Below the pieces are notes generated by a model that was given only the letters and a program-made list of their open reading frames with translations, did not search any database and was not told the origin of the DNA. From positions 47,053-111,052 of the forward strand of contig JAGCDH010000012.1 of the NCBI GenBank assembly GCA_017651165.1: a stretch of 64,000 bases of DNA, in the 5' to 3' direction. This stretch comes from Bacilli bacterium. Lineage in GTDB: Bacteria > Bacillota_I > Bacilli_A > RFN20 > CAG-826. A program made the translations under genes and the position numbers. This document shows positions 7,418 to 16,222 of the stretch, in pieces (the stretch's first letter is position 1; the number at the start of each line of letters is the position of its first letter).

Positions 7418-10400
7418 CTATTCAGTTACTCTTCTTTTTTTGTTGAGAAATAGAGCGCCAAAAGCGAGTAAACCAAGTGTCGCAACACCGATCATTGTGA
7501 CGCCAATGGAGCCACCACAACCGCCTTTTCCTGCTGGCATTTCGGTTGACTCTGCATCAATTGCACCAGCTGGGATATAAAGCTTGAAGGAGTAACCAAC
7601 GGTCGCTTTGCTTTGATCGCTATATGTCAAATTAATGATGAGGTGGACGAATTGATTAACAGCAGCATCAACCTTGCCAGAGATTGCGTTGTTATTCAAT
7701 GATAATCCCTCTGGAAGAGGTGTTGTTGGGTCAATTGCGATTGAAGAATCAGCAATGTTCTTACCACCAAACGTTGTTGGAAGTGTAATTTGAATATCAA
7801 CGTCTTCATTGATTGCGCCAACGAACACATCACGTTCTGTGTTAGAAAGTTGTGTACCAGTTAAAGGCTTAATCATGGAAGTGGAAGTAGCACCAGATCT
7901 TGCGCAAGAGTAAAGTGTTCCTTTTGCTGCTTTTCTAAGAGCATACCACCAAGAATAAGCTTCCACTGTATCATTACCGATTTTGAAAGTTGGACAACCT
8001 AATGTTGGGCTCCATTTCGCTTCGATATTACCGTTGAAACCACGTTGGTCTAATTGTTGGTTACAACCAATAAGAATACGCCAGTTAACGTTTTCATAGC
8101 ACTTGAAGTTAACACTACCATTACCACTATGTGTCATATCGGAGATGATGTGTCCTTTGAAGCCCCATTCTTCACGGAGAACTTCTGTTAATAATGGATA
8201 GCTAGCCGCGGTTTCCATTAAACCTAAACGGTTATAGGAAGACATAATACCAGTGGCTCTACCTTCTTGAACAACGATTTGGAATGGTCTGAGGTAGATT
8301 TCACGAAGCACTTGTTCTGTTAAGAATGTTGAAGTACCTTCACGATTCTTTTCTTGATCGTTAACAACAAAGTGTTTGAAGTAACAATAGATACCTTTAT
8401 CTGTTGCACCCGCCACAACTTGACCAGCCATCTTGCCCATTAAGAATGGATCGGCTGAATAGTATTCAAAGTTACGGCCACCAAATGGGGAACGGTGTAA
8501 GTTGACAGCAGGACCAGCCCAACCATATGTACCTTGGATGTGGGCTTCCATGCCAACCATTTCGCCTTGCTTTTTGGCCAATTCAACATTAAATGTTGCT
8601 GCCACGATAGGAGCGCCAGCCCACCAAATAATTAAGAATTGGGAAGGACCATCACTACTACCAGTTTCTGGTTTATTTAATCTGCTAATACTTGGATTTT
8701 GAGTTGTACCATCAGTGAATTTCAATAATTCATCGTAAGTAAGTTGATTTAAGAATAAATCCCATTTTGGATCATCGATATCTAAGTTATACATATCTGG
8801 GAATTTGATATCAGAGATATTTGTGCTAGTAGCTTGTGAATAACCAAGAGCTTGAATTTCTTCTTTGGTCTTTTTAAGGACTGTTGGGATATATTCACCA
8901 GTTGGATTATCGAGTTCAATGTCCGCTAAAGTGACTTCGTGGTTGAAGAATTCTTCGACACGGCTGCCATCTTTTAATGAACGTGATTCAAAAGTTGGGT
9001 GATGTGGGAAGGTCTTAACCAAATCAGAACGGCTCATTTGTTCAAATTCGATATCTTCTTCCGCTGGTAAGCAGTTATAGAAACCTCTGTCGGTAAAACG
9101 GTTTTCAACTTTATGACCAGTGATGCGGTCATTTTCATATTGAATGCCATTTTCACCCACCATTAATTTAATGGAATCATAGGCTTCGTGAGCGTTTTTG
9201 CTTAATAAGATTTCGTATTTACCTGGATCTAATTCATAGCCTTTGAAGCCATTACCATTGGCATCGTTATAGTCATAGTTAGCCACGTCTTGGCTATAGA
9301 AATCTAATTTTAATGTTTGTGATTCGCTTGGTTGTAACATATCTGTTTTAGCGAAAGCACATAAAACATGATCGGCTTTTTCAATTCCGCCTTTTTTATA
9401 TGGAGCTCTCCAATAAAGTTGGACAACTTCTTTGCCAGGCATACCGCCAGTATTGGTGACTTTAACTTCGACTTCAATGTGAGCGTTGCCACTTGTAATC
9501 ATTTTATTAGCGTAGTTACAAGAAACAACTTCTTGTTCAAAGCGTGTATAGCTTAAGCCATAACCAAATGGATAGATAACGCCGCCTTTTTCTTTATCTT
9601 TACCGTTGTACCATTTATCGGCTTTACCTTTACTCTTTTTCGCCATATCAGCATAGCGAGTTTCATAATAACGATAGTCGACATAAACGCCTTCTTCATA
9701 TGAGACATAAGCGGATGGTTTAACGCCGTTTAAACCGCCTTGAACGACTTTGGCATCTTCATCCACCCAACGAGGAGCGTCATGGTCTTTATAGTTTTTA
9801 TCAGTACCATAACTCAAAACTGGGTCACCATCAGCGGTGAACATTGTATCTTGTGGCGCGTATGTTTCGGTTTTGCCAAACCAAGAAGTGTCATTCGCTT
9901 TAATGATTTGATCGTTTGTTTGCGCATTATCAGAGAAGTTTTGATATGTAGGATCTAAGGTAAAATCTCTAGCCCATGTATCAACTGTGCGGCCTGATGG
10001 ATTAACATCACCATTTAAAATACGGCCAATAGCACCTGTACCAACTGCGCCTGGATTACCCATCCAAATAATGGCTTTGACTGCTGGGTCATTTTCAAAA
10101 AGATTGCATTGGAAGATGTTGCCAGAGTTAATCAAAATAATGATATTGTCTGTGTGTTCGTGAAGTTCGTTAAACAAATCTTCTTCGTTTTTTGATAATT
10201 GAAGAGCGTGTCTATCAGAGATTGGATCATCTGGGGTATTTTGGTTATTACCGCCGGTATGAGCATTACGTGGATCGAAATCACGTGCATCAATCGCTTT
10301 GACGTCACAACCTTCACTACCTTCACGAGAAATGACTTGGATAGCGCAATCATTATACTCATCAAGCGTCGCTAATAAATCTTCGCCATAAAGGCTGAGT

Positions 10401-10858
10401 GGTGTTTCACCAATTTGAACTTGAGAGTTGCCTTTCCAACCATCGTTGCCATTAGAACGACCTTTGCCTGATCTTTCCTCGCTTTTGTAAAACGCTGTTA
10501 AATCTGCATTGAGTTCAAAGCCTGCATCTTTTAAAGATTTTTGCAAATCGATATCAGATTCACCATTGACACGGCCACTACCGGAACCACCACCACCTCT
10601 AACAAGGTTTGTGGAACTCTTACCAACAACGGAAATTTTTTCATTTCCAACCATTGGAAGGAAGTTGCCTTCATTCTTTAAAAGGACGAAACCCTCATCA
10701 CATATTTGAGCGTTTAGGGCAGAACCAGCAACAATGTAGTCGTTTCTGGAACTGTACTCACCGATGAATTGAGCGTTTAAACCTTCAGCTTGTTGTTGAA
10801 TACAAAGAGGAACGGCTAAAGCGCCAAGAAAAATTGGAATCAATAATTTTTTCTTCAT
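7418..10858 (-). CDS. GH3 family glycoside hydrolase with permuted domains and GGCGGS C-terminal anchor (GH3-3)
   Basis: Secreted beta-glycosidase, 1146 aa. I choose the ATG at 10858 because AAAGGA lies seven bases before it; an ATG at 10873 overlaps that ribosome site. Domain order matches GH3-2: signal peptide (1-~24), classical-C-terminal GH3 domain (DEGFVLLKN, NPSGRTVDTWARD, YPFGYGLSYTRF), FnIII-like domain (ELDPGKYEILLSKNAHE), TIM barrel (FGGRNFEYYSADP, YFKHFVVNDQEKNREG, ISDMTHSGN with the likely nucleophile Asp), Ig/He_PIG-like domain (LPEGLSLNNNAISGK), then GGCGGS, a membrane helix and KKRR. Long stretches are near identical to GH3-2, but the region just before the barrel and the region after the nucleophile are diverged. 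It has its own terminator, so it is transcribed apart from GH3-2. No convincing promoter was found upstream. Confidence 0.93.
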   Translation of the reverse strand: MKKKLLIPIFLGALAVPLCIQQQAEGLNAQFIGEYSSRNDYIVAGSALNAQICDEGFVLLKNEGNFLPMVGNEKISVVGKSSTNLVRGGGGSGSGRVNGESDIDLQKSLKDAGFELNADLTAFYKSEERSGKGRSNGNDGWKGNSQVQIGETPLSLYGEDLLATLDEYNDCAIQVISREGSEGCDVKAIDARDFDPRNAHTGGNNQNTPDDPISDRHALQLSKNEEDLFNELHEHTDNIIILINSGNIFQCNLFENDPAVKAIIWMGNPGAVGTGAIGRILNGDVNPSGRTVDTWARDFTLDPTYQNFSDNAQTNDQIIKANDTSWFGKTETYAPQDTMFTADGDPVLSYGTDKNYKDHDAPRWVDEDAKVVQGGLNGVKPSAYVSYEEGVYVDYRYYETRYADMAKKSKGKADKWYNGKDKEKGGVIYPFGYGLSYTRFEQEVVSCNYANKMITSGNAHIEVEVKVTNTGGMPGKEVVQLYWRAPYKKGGIEKADHVLCAFAKTDMLQPSESQTLKLDFYSQDVANYDYNDANGNGFKGYELDPGKYEILLSKNAHEAYDSIKLMVGENGIQYENDRITGHKVENRFTDRGFYNCLPAEEDIEFEQMSRSDLVKTFPHHPTFESRSLKDGSRVEEFFNHEVTLADIELDNPTGEYIPTVLKKTKEEIQALGYSQATSTNISDIKFPDMYNLDIDDPKWDLFLNQLTYDELLKFTDGTTQNPSISRLNKPETGSSDGPSQFLIIWWAGAPIVAATFNVELAKKQGEMVGMEAHIQGTYGWAGPAVNLHRSPFGGRNFEYYSADPFLMGKMAGQVVAGATDKGIYCYFKHFVVNDQEKNREGTSTFLTEQVLREIYLRPFQIVVQEGRATGIMSSYNRLGLMETAASYPLLTEVLREEWGFKGHIISDMTHSGNGSVNFKCYENVNWRILIGCNQQLDQRGFNGNIEAKWSPTLGCPTFKIGNDTVEAYSWWYALRKAAKGTLYSCARSGATSTSMIKPLTGTQLSNTERDVFVGAINEDVDIQITLPTTFGGKNIADSSIAIDPTTPLPEGLSLNNNAISGKVDAAVNQFVHLIINLTYSDQSKATVGYSFKLYIPAGAIDAESTEMPAGKGGCGGSIGVTMIGVATLGLLAFGALFLNKKRRVTE

Positions 10859-10912
10859 ATTTTTTCCTTTCATTTTAAAAGCACATATCTTGTTTCACGA
10901 CGAATACAAGTT

Positions 10913-10925
10913 AGTTAAATTAACT
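10913..10925. promoter_or_regulatory. Small palindrome upstream of GH3-3
   Basis: AGTTAA-A-TTAACT, perfect arms around one base, 55 bases upstream of the GH3-3 start. A second pair of arms, CTTGT and ACAAG, lies between it and the gene. Possible operator; function not shown. Confidence 0.2.
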
Positions 10926-11020
10926 ATGATATGTACCACTCATATAATAACATTGAACGCTATTTAATAAATAGATAATATGACTATCTTGTGTTTTAGA
11001 GAAATTAAAATGAAAAGAAA

Positions 11021-11035
11021 AAGGGCATTGCCCTT
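11021..11035 (-). terminator. Intrinsic terminator of the opp operon
   Basis: AAGGGC-AAT-GCCCTT stem followed on the minus strand by a U-rich tract (complement of 11012-11020), just after the oppF stop. Confidence 0.8.
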
Positions 11036-11040
11036 CTTCA

Positions 11041-12267
11041 TTATTTGTTTTCGTTAATTTGCTTACGATATTTTTCAAGCTCTTCAGTGTTGGCCATGAC
11101 GAAGTGTCCTGGGATAACTTCCACAAGGGATGGCGCTTCTTTAGAATAGTCATGCTCTTCTTGTGGCTTATAGACATATCTCTTTCTGACCTTTTCACTA
11201 AGTGGATCTGGCTTAGGAATAGCGGAAAGTAAGGCCCTCGTGTATGGATGTAATGGATGTTTGAATAATTCATCACTACTCGCCATCTCCACGATATTAC
11301 CGAAGTACATAACCGCGATTCGATCACAGAAATATTTAACGACGGATAAGTCGTGAGCGATAAACATAATGGTTAAACCCATTTCATCTTTTAAATTATT
11401 TAATAAATTAATGATTTGGGCGCGGATGGAGACGTCAAGCGCGGAAATAGGTTCGTCACAGATTAAGAAATCTGGATTCATAATTAAGGCTCTTGCGATA
11501 CCAATACGTTGTCTTTGACCACCAGAAAATTCGTGAGGATATCTAGAAGCATATTCTGGTAAAAGACCAACTTTAATTAAAGCGTCTTTCACTTTCTGGG
11601 AGTTTTCGAATCGATTGTATTGACCTTGAATATGTAAGCCTTCTTGAATGATGTCTTCAACAGTCATACGAGGGTCAAGAGAATCAACAGGGTCTTGGAA
11701 GATCATTTGCATCTTGCTCATGAGCTTCTTATCAACGTGTCTGTTATCGTAATTGTGTTGCGCAATCTTTTCTTTTTGTTCTTTGATAAGTTCCGCTAAA
11801 TCGGATTCAATCTTTTTGATTTGTTGATCGTATTCCGCTTTAATCTTCGCGGTTTCACTAGCGATAAAATCAGCGTTGCCTTGTTCGTCAGTTAAAGAAT
11901 GAACCTTTTCGTTCATTTCGTTTTGTAGTTCTTTGATTCTACGACGGGCTTTAATTCTCTTCCACTTGATTTCTTTTTCATTCCATCTGTTACCAGCGAC
12001 AATACGGTAACCTTTGAAATAAACAGAACCAGAAGTAGCTTTGTAAAGCCTGATTAAAGTTCTACCAGTTGTGGTTTTTCCACAGCCTGATTCACCAACA
12101 ACACCAAAGCATTCACCTTTCTTAATATCAAAGCTGACATTATGGACGGCTTTAGTGATGAATTTGGATTTACCATGACCAAACTTAAAGAATTGTTTTA
12201 AGTGTCTAACTGATAATTCAATATTGTTTTCCACTAATTCTGGAAGATAAGTAACTTTTCTAGCCAT
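11041..12267 (-). CDS. oppF: Oligopeptide ABC transporter ATP-binding protein OppF, with coiled-coil insertion
   Basis: Cytoplasmic ATPase subunit of the oligopeptide importer, 408 aa. Walker A GESGCGKTT at 58-66, Q-loop MQMIFQDP at 186-193, signature FSGGQRQR from about 247, Walker B FLICDEP about 270, H-loop region FIAHDLSVV, and the C-terminal oligopeptide-transporter segment HPLHPYTRALLSAIP. The stretch 95-180 between Walker A and the Q-loop is a charged, heptad-like helix (KARRRIKELQNEMNEK and following) that ordinary OppF proteins (about 310-330 aa) lack or have in short form. Last gene of the operon; its ATG directly follows oppD, whose stop codon shares base 12267. Confidence 0.93.
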   Translation of the reverse strand: MARKVTYLPELVENNIELSVRHLKQFFKFGHGKSKFITKAVHNVSFDIKKGECFGVVGESGCGKTTTGRTLIRLYKATSGSVYFKGYRIVAGNRWNEKEIKWKRIKARRRIKELQNEMNEKVHSLTDEQGNADFIASETAKIKAEYDQQIKKIESDLAELIKEQKEKIAQHNYDNRHVDKKLMSKMQMIFQDPVDSLDPRMTVEDIIQEGLHIQGQYNRFENSQKVKDALIKVGLLPEYASRYPHEFSGGQRQRIGIARALIMNPDFLICDEPISALDVSIRAQIINLLNNLKDEMGLTIMFIAHDLSVVKYFCDRIAVMYFGNIVEMASSDELFKHPLHPYTRALLSAIPKPDPLSEKVRKRYVYKPQEEHDYSKEAPSLVEVIPGHFVMANTEELEKYRKQINENK

Positions 12268-13973
12268 TATTTACCCTCCAATCTCGCCGCGTTATTCGCT
12301 TTAGCGGTCTCAATACGTGTTTTAACAATCGCTGGCATTTCCACTTTTGGCGCTCTTGGATCGAGTAACCATGTAGCAGCGTAATGTGTATCAGACACCT
12401 TGAATAAAGGTGGTTCTTTCTTAAAGTCGATTTTCATCGCATATTTACTACGTAAGGCGAAAGCATCACCAACAGGTGGATAGATTAAGTTTGGAGGTGT
12501 GCCTGGGATGGCATCAAGTCTTTCTTTGCTATCAACATCTGGGATAGAGGCTAATAATGCCCAAGTATATGGATGCTTTGGATCATAGAAGATTTCTTCT
12601 TCTGTACCATATTCCACAATCTTACCAGCGTACATAACCGCGACACGGTCCGCCATATTAGCGACAACACCTAAATCGTGGGTAATAAAGATACACGTCA
12701 TGTTTCTTTCTGCTTTCAAACGGTTAATTAATTCAAGGATTTGAGCTTGAATGGTAACGTCTAACGCAGTGGTTGGTTCGTCACAAATTAAGATATCTGG
12801 GTCCGCGGTTAAAGCAATGGCGATAACGATACGTTGTCTCATACCACCAGAGAATTCAAATGGATATTGTCTGAATCTGGTTTCTGGATTTGGAATACCG
12901 ACTTCTTCCATAATCTTGAGGGCTTTTTGTTTGGCTTCCTCTTTGGAGACTTTGATTTTGGAGAGATAGTTTTTCCACGCTTTTCTTGGTTCGACATGGT
13001 GTTCTAACTCATAGTAGTATTCTTCAAGATAGCGTTGCTTGGTCGCTCTAACGACAGCGCTGGCTTCTTTATTCTTTACTTTGTAAGCCGCTTTAGTTTC
13101 AGCGATAATTGGTTTATATTTTTCTTTTAATTCAGACTTATTAGCGTTCTTATCATGTTTGGCTTGTTGAATCTTTTGATTAAAGTCTTTTTTAAGATTC
13201 GCTAATTTTTCTTTATTAGAAGAATGTTGCTCTTTAGCATTCTTTAAAATCGCGTTCTTTTCATTAACGTAGTTATCGTGTGCTTCTTTTAAAGCATTCG
13301 CTCTTTCTTTAGCTAATTCTGAACGTTTAGAAGCGTCTTCCGCTTCAGCGATCATCACTTTATATTTGTGGATAATAGTAACCTTTTCAAGACCATAGTC
13401 TTGCTTTAAAGCATAAATCTTACCATCAGATTCGTTTTTAGCGATGTTTTTAATTCTTTCGATTTCTTTTTTCTTTTCGCTCTTTAAGAATTTAATGGTT
13501 TCTTTACCTTTATTCACTTCGCTCTTATAAGCGGTAATCGCGTTTTTATAGGCAACGAATTCATTAGCGACGATTTCTTCTCTCATCTTTTTGAGATGGT
13601 TGCCGTTTAATAACATAGCTTCGGTAATTTGTTTACCAATTCTCATGATTGGGTTTAAAGATGATAAAGGATCTTGGAAGATCATACCAATCTTACGACC
13701 TCTGATACGGTGGAATTCATCTTCACTAACTTTGGTTAAATCTTCACCTTCATACATGATGGAGCCAGAAGCGATACGACCATTCGCACTTAAAATACCC
13801 ATGATGGTTTTACTGGTGACGGATTTACCACTACCGGATTCACCGACGATACATAATGTTTCACCTTTGTATAAGTCAAAGGAAACACCACGTACCGCTT
13901 GGACATAACCATGGTCTGTGGAGAAGTTAACTTTTAAGTCTTTAACGGATAAAACAATTTCTTTATTTTCCAT
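12267..13973 (-). CDS. oppD: Oligopeptide ABC transporter ATP-binding protein OppD, with ~215-aa coiled-coil insertion
   Basis: ATPase partner of OppF, 568 aa against about 330-360 for the family. Walker A GESGSGKS at 44-51, Q-loop IGMIFQDP at 95-102, signature FSGGMRQR from 374, Walker B ILICDEP about 394-400, H-loop FITHDLGVV, and HPYTWALLASIP near the C-terminus. Between the Q-loop and signature, where about 60 residues are usual, there are about 270; residues ~125-340 are almost entirely Lys/Glu/Ala-rich helix with heptad character. All catalytic motifs are intact, so the ATPase should work. Its start overlaps the oppC stop at base 13973 and its stop overlaps the oppF start region, indicating translational coupling. 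Confidence 0.93.
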   Translation of the reverse strand: MENKEIVLSVKDLKVNFSTDHGYVQAVRGVSFDLYKGETLCIVGESGSGKSVTSKTIMGILSANGRIASGSIMYEGEDLTKVSEDEFHRIRGRKIGMIFQDPLSSLNPIMRIGKQITEAMLLNGNHLKKMREEIVANEFVAYKNAITAYKSEVNKGKETIKFLKSEKKKEIERIKNIAKNESDGKIYALKQDYGLEKVTIIHKYKVMIAEAEDASKRSELAKERANALKEAHDNYVNEKNAILKNAKEQHSSNKEKLANLKKDFNQKIQQAKHDKNANKSELKEKYKPIIAETKAAYKVKNKEASAVVRATKQRYLEEYYYELEHHVEPRKAWKNYLSKIKVSKEEAKQKALKIMEEVGIPNPETRFRQYPFEFSGGMRQRIVIAIALTADPDILICDEPTTALDVTIQAQILELINRLKAERNMTCIFITHDLGVVANMADRVAVMYAGKIVEYGTEEEIFYDPKHPYTWALLASIPDVDSKERLDAIPGTPPNLIYPPVGDAFALRSKYAMKIDFKKEPPLFKVSDTHYAATWLLDPRAPKVEMPAIVKTRIETAKANNAARLEGK

Positions 13974-16222
13974 TATTGTTCTTCTCCTTTCAAACTTGGG
14001 TTAATCGCGTCTCTTAAACCATTACCAAACAAGTTAAATGAAATCATAATTAAAGCGATGATAATGGATGGGTATATCAATAGATATGGGTCTGTCTTTA
14101 GATAGACCTGGTTCTTAGATAAAATGACACCTAATGAAGCGATGTTCTGTAAGCCTAATCCTAAGTAGGAAATAACCGCTTCAGAGAAGATAACACTTGG
14201 GATCATTAAGACCGCACCAGTGATAATTGTGCCTAATGAGTTAGGTAAGATGTGTTTGGTAATTAATCTCGCATCACTCGCGCCTAAAGTACGTGACGCT
14301 AAAACGTATTCACGTCCTCTAAATCTATAGAATTGTGTTCTAGTTCGAGCCGCAGTACCAATCCACCCAGTCATACATAAGGCCAAGGCAAACGTCCAGA
14401 AGTTACTACCCATATGGATGATAACTAAGGTCATGACAACAATCCACGGGATACCCGCTAGAATATCGGTAAATCTTTCCATTAATAAGTCCACGGTGCC
14501 GCCGAAATAGCCACAGATGGCGCCCCAGGCTAAACCGAATAAGAAGCAGACAATAAATGTTAAGAAGCCGAGTAATAAGGATGTTCTAAGACCTTCGAAA
14601 ACATATTTAAATAAGTCTCTACCATTTCTATCTGTACCCATCAAGAATGTTGGAATAGATTTTAAGCCTTTTAACTTATACTGCCAGAACGTCGCTTTGA
14701 TTGGGAAGAAACCATAGACATAGTCTTCATCATAATAGACGGCCATCTTTTCGTATTCTTCTAAATCTTTTAAAGTGATTGGCTCCGCTAATGGGCATTT
14801 ATCTGGTTCAAGAATCTTACAAGTGAAGTTCTTGACGTCTAAACAATAGCCAAAGTAAGTATCTTCGGTATCATAAAGAGTTGATTGGCCAGTCACATCA
14901 GAAGTTAATGAAATCCAGCCCTCTTTTTCATAATTGATTAAATCTTTAAGAGCAATATCTTGGTCGATCTTACCAAAGGCCGCTTCATATGTGTCATATG
15001 TGAATGAACAGAAATAGGCTTTTGCGAGATAAACACGTCTAATATCAGTACTGCTCCAGTAGGTCCAGTATTTAAAGTTGGTTTTGCCTTCGTCTTTACC
15101 GGAATCGATTTTTTTGCCTCTCACTTTATCGCTATTTGGGTCAACAGCGACGACTGGGGAAGCACTAGTAAAGGAAATAGCTTCAAACTTCTTTTGGGTT
15201 TCTTCATCAGCAGCATTATCATACTCAAAGGAAATACCACCAATTAAGGAACAGGTATTACGGTCTTTGCCGTCCACCACCATTCTCACAGCGAATTGGG
15301 CATTTTGGAATGTGGTTTGACCAGTTTCGTTTTGAATGATTTCCGCAATATTGAGTTTTGGTTCTGCTAATGAGGTGACGAAACTACCAATGTTATGGAC
15401 GAGTTTATAATCGATTAATTGCACTTCTTTATCAAAGACTTCTCTATTCACTTCTTCTTGATATTTGAAGTAAAGAGCACATTCACCTAAGTGATAGTTA
15501 TCTGGAGTATCGAAAGTATCTTTACCTTCTCTTAAATGAATCTTATTGACGTCATAAACATCAAAAACATTAAGATATAAGTTATTGTTCAAATTTAAGT
15601 TTTCAATGGCTCTACTAGTGAAGTCATAGGCTTCGCCTTCTTTACGGCTACCTAAATAACCGAATTGGACGTAACCATCTTTCGCATAATCACCAGCGGT
15701 TGAGTCGTTGATATATTGTTGGTCAGTGAATTTCTTCTTACTAATCGCTCTATGATTAGAGAATCTATCCTTATCTGGCCACCAGTCTTCTTGCTTTTGG
15801 GCTTCGATTTCTTCAGGAGTGCCAGTTGGGTTAGGATTGGCGGAAATATCAACTGGAATATTCTTGTATTTTGCAGTGCCATCCCAGAAGCCTGTACCAG
15901 ACTTAAATAGTTTAGGCGCTAAGAAAGTATAGTCTTCGTGAACTTCTCTGGTGTCATTTCTATCAATAATTGGCACTAAGAAAGACATCAAAAGAAGAAT
16001 GCCTAAAATATAAGCGGCGACGACTGATGATTTATTCTTTCTAAATCTCTTTAATGAGTCTTTTAAGAAGGTTGTTGGCTTGGTTTGAATCCTTTGTTCG
16101 TGAACGGATTCATCAATTTGAGTCAAAGTAAAATCATCATCACTAATTTCCACATCATCGACGATGTTTTCGTTAACAGGGGCTTTTTCATCTAATAATT
16201 CGAAATCTTTGTCTTCAAACAT
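13973..16222 (-). CDS. oppC: Oligopeptide ABC transporter permease OppC with ~435-aa extracytoplasmic insertion
   Basis: Inner permease subunit, 749 aa against about 300 for the family. Residues 1-65 are an acidic cytoplasmic tail. TM1 is at ~66-88. The family motif FLMGTDRNGRDLFKYVFEG, normally soon after TM1, starts only at residue ~526; the ~435 residues between must lie outside the membrane and contain no recognised domain. The remaining TM helices and the EAA loop (EYVLASRTLGASDARLITKH, about 639-658), which contacts the ATPases, are standard. The frame is open throughout, so this is a real insertion and not a frameshift. Overlaps oppB and oppD by one base each. Confidence 0.92.
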   Translation of the reverse strand: MFEDKDFELLDEKAPVNENIVDDVEISDDDFTLTQIDESVHEQRIQTKPTTFLKDSLKRFRKNKSSVVAAYILGILLLMSFLVPIIDRNDTREVHEDYTFLAPKLFKSGTGFWDGTAKYKNIPVDISANPNPTGTPEEIEAQKQEDWWPDKDRFSNHRAISKKKFTDQQYINDSTAGDYAKDGYVQFGYLGSRKEGEAYDFTSRAIENLNLNNNLYLNVFDVYDVNKIHLREGKDTFDTPDNYHLGECALYFKYQEEVNREVFDKEVQLIDYKLVHNIGSFVTSLAEPKLNIAEIIQNETGQTTFQNAQFAVRMVVDGKDRNTCSLIGGISFEYDNAADEETQKKFEAISFTSASPVVAVDPNSDKVRGKKIDSGKDEGKTNFKYWTYWSSTDIRRVYLAKAYFCSFTYDTYEAAFGKIDQDIALKDLINYEKEGWISLTSDVTGQSTLYDTEDTYFGYCLDVKNFTCKILEPDKCPLAEPITLKDLEEYEKMAVYYDEDYVYGFFPIKATFWQYKLKGLKSIPTFLMGTDRNGRDLFKYVFEGLRTSLLLGFLTFIVCFLFGLAWGAICGYFGGTVDLLMERFTDILAGIPWIVVMTLVIIHMGSNFWTFALALCMTGWIGTAARTRTQFYRFRGREYVLASRTLGASDARLITKHILPNSLGTIITGAVLMIPSVIFSEAVISYLGLGLQNIASLGVILSKNQVYLKTDPYLLIYPSIIIALIMISFNLFGNGLRDAINPSLKGEEQ

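Noticed and set aside
10920..11327. 135-aa reading frame antisense/overlapping the oppF end
   Set aside because: Shadow of oppF in another frame, no family pattern.
13973..16222. OppC as two fused or frameshifted genes
   Set aside because: One open frame with normal permease motifs at both ends; the extra part is an insertion.
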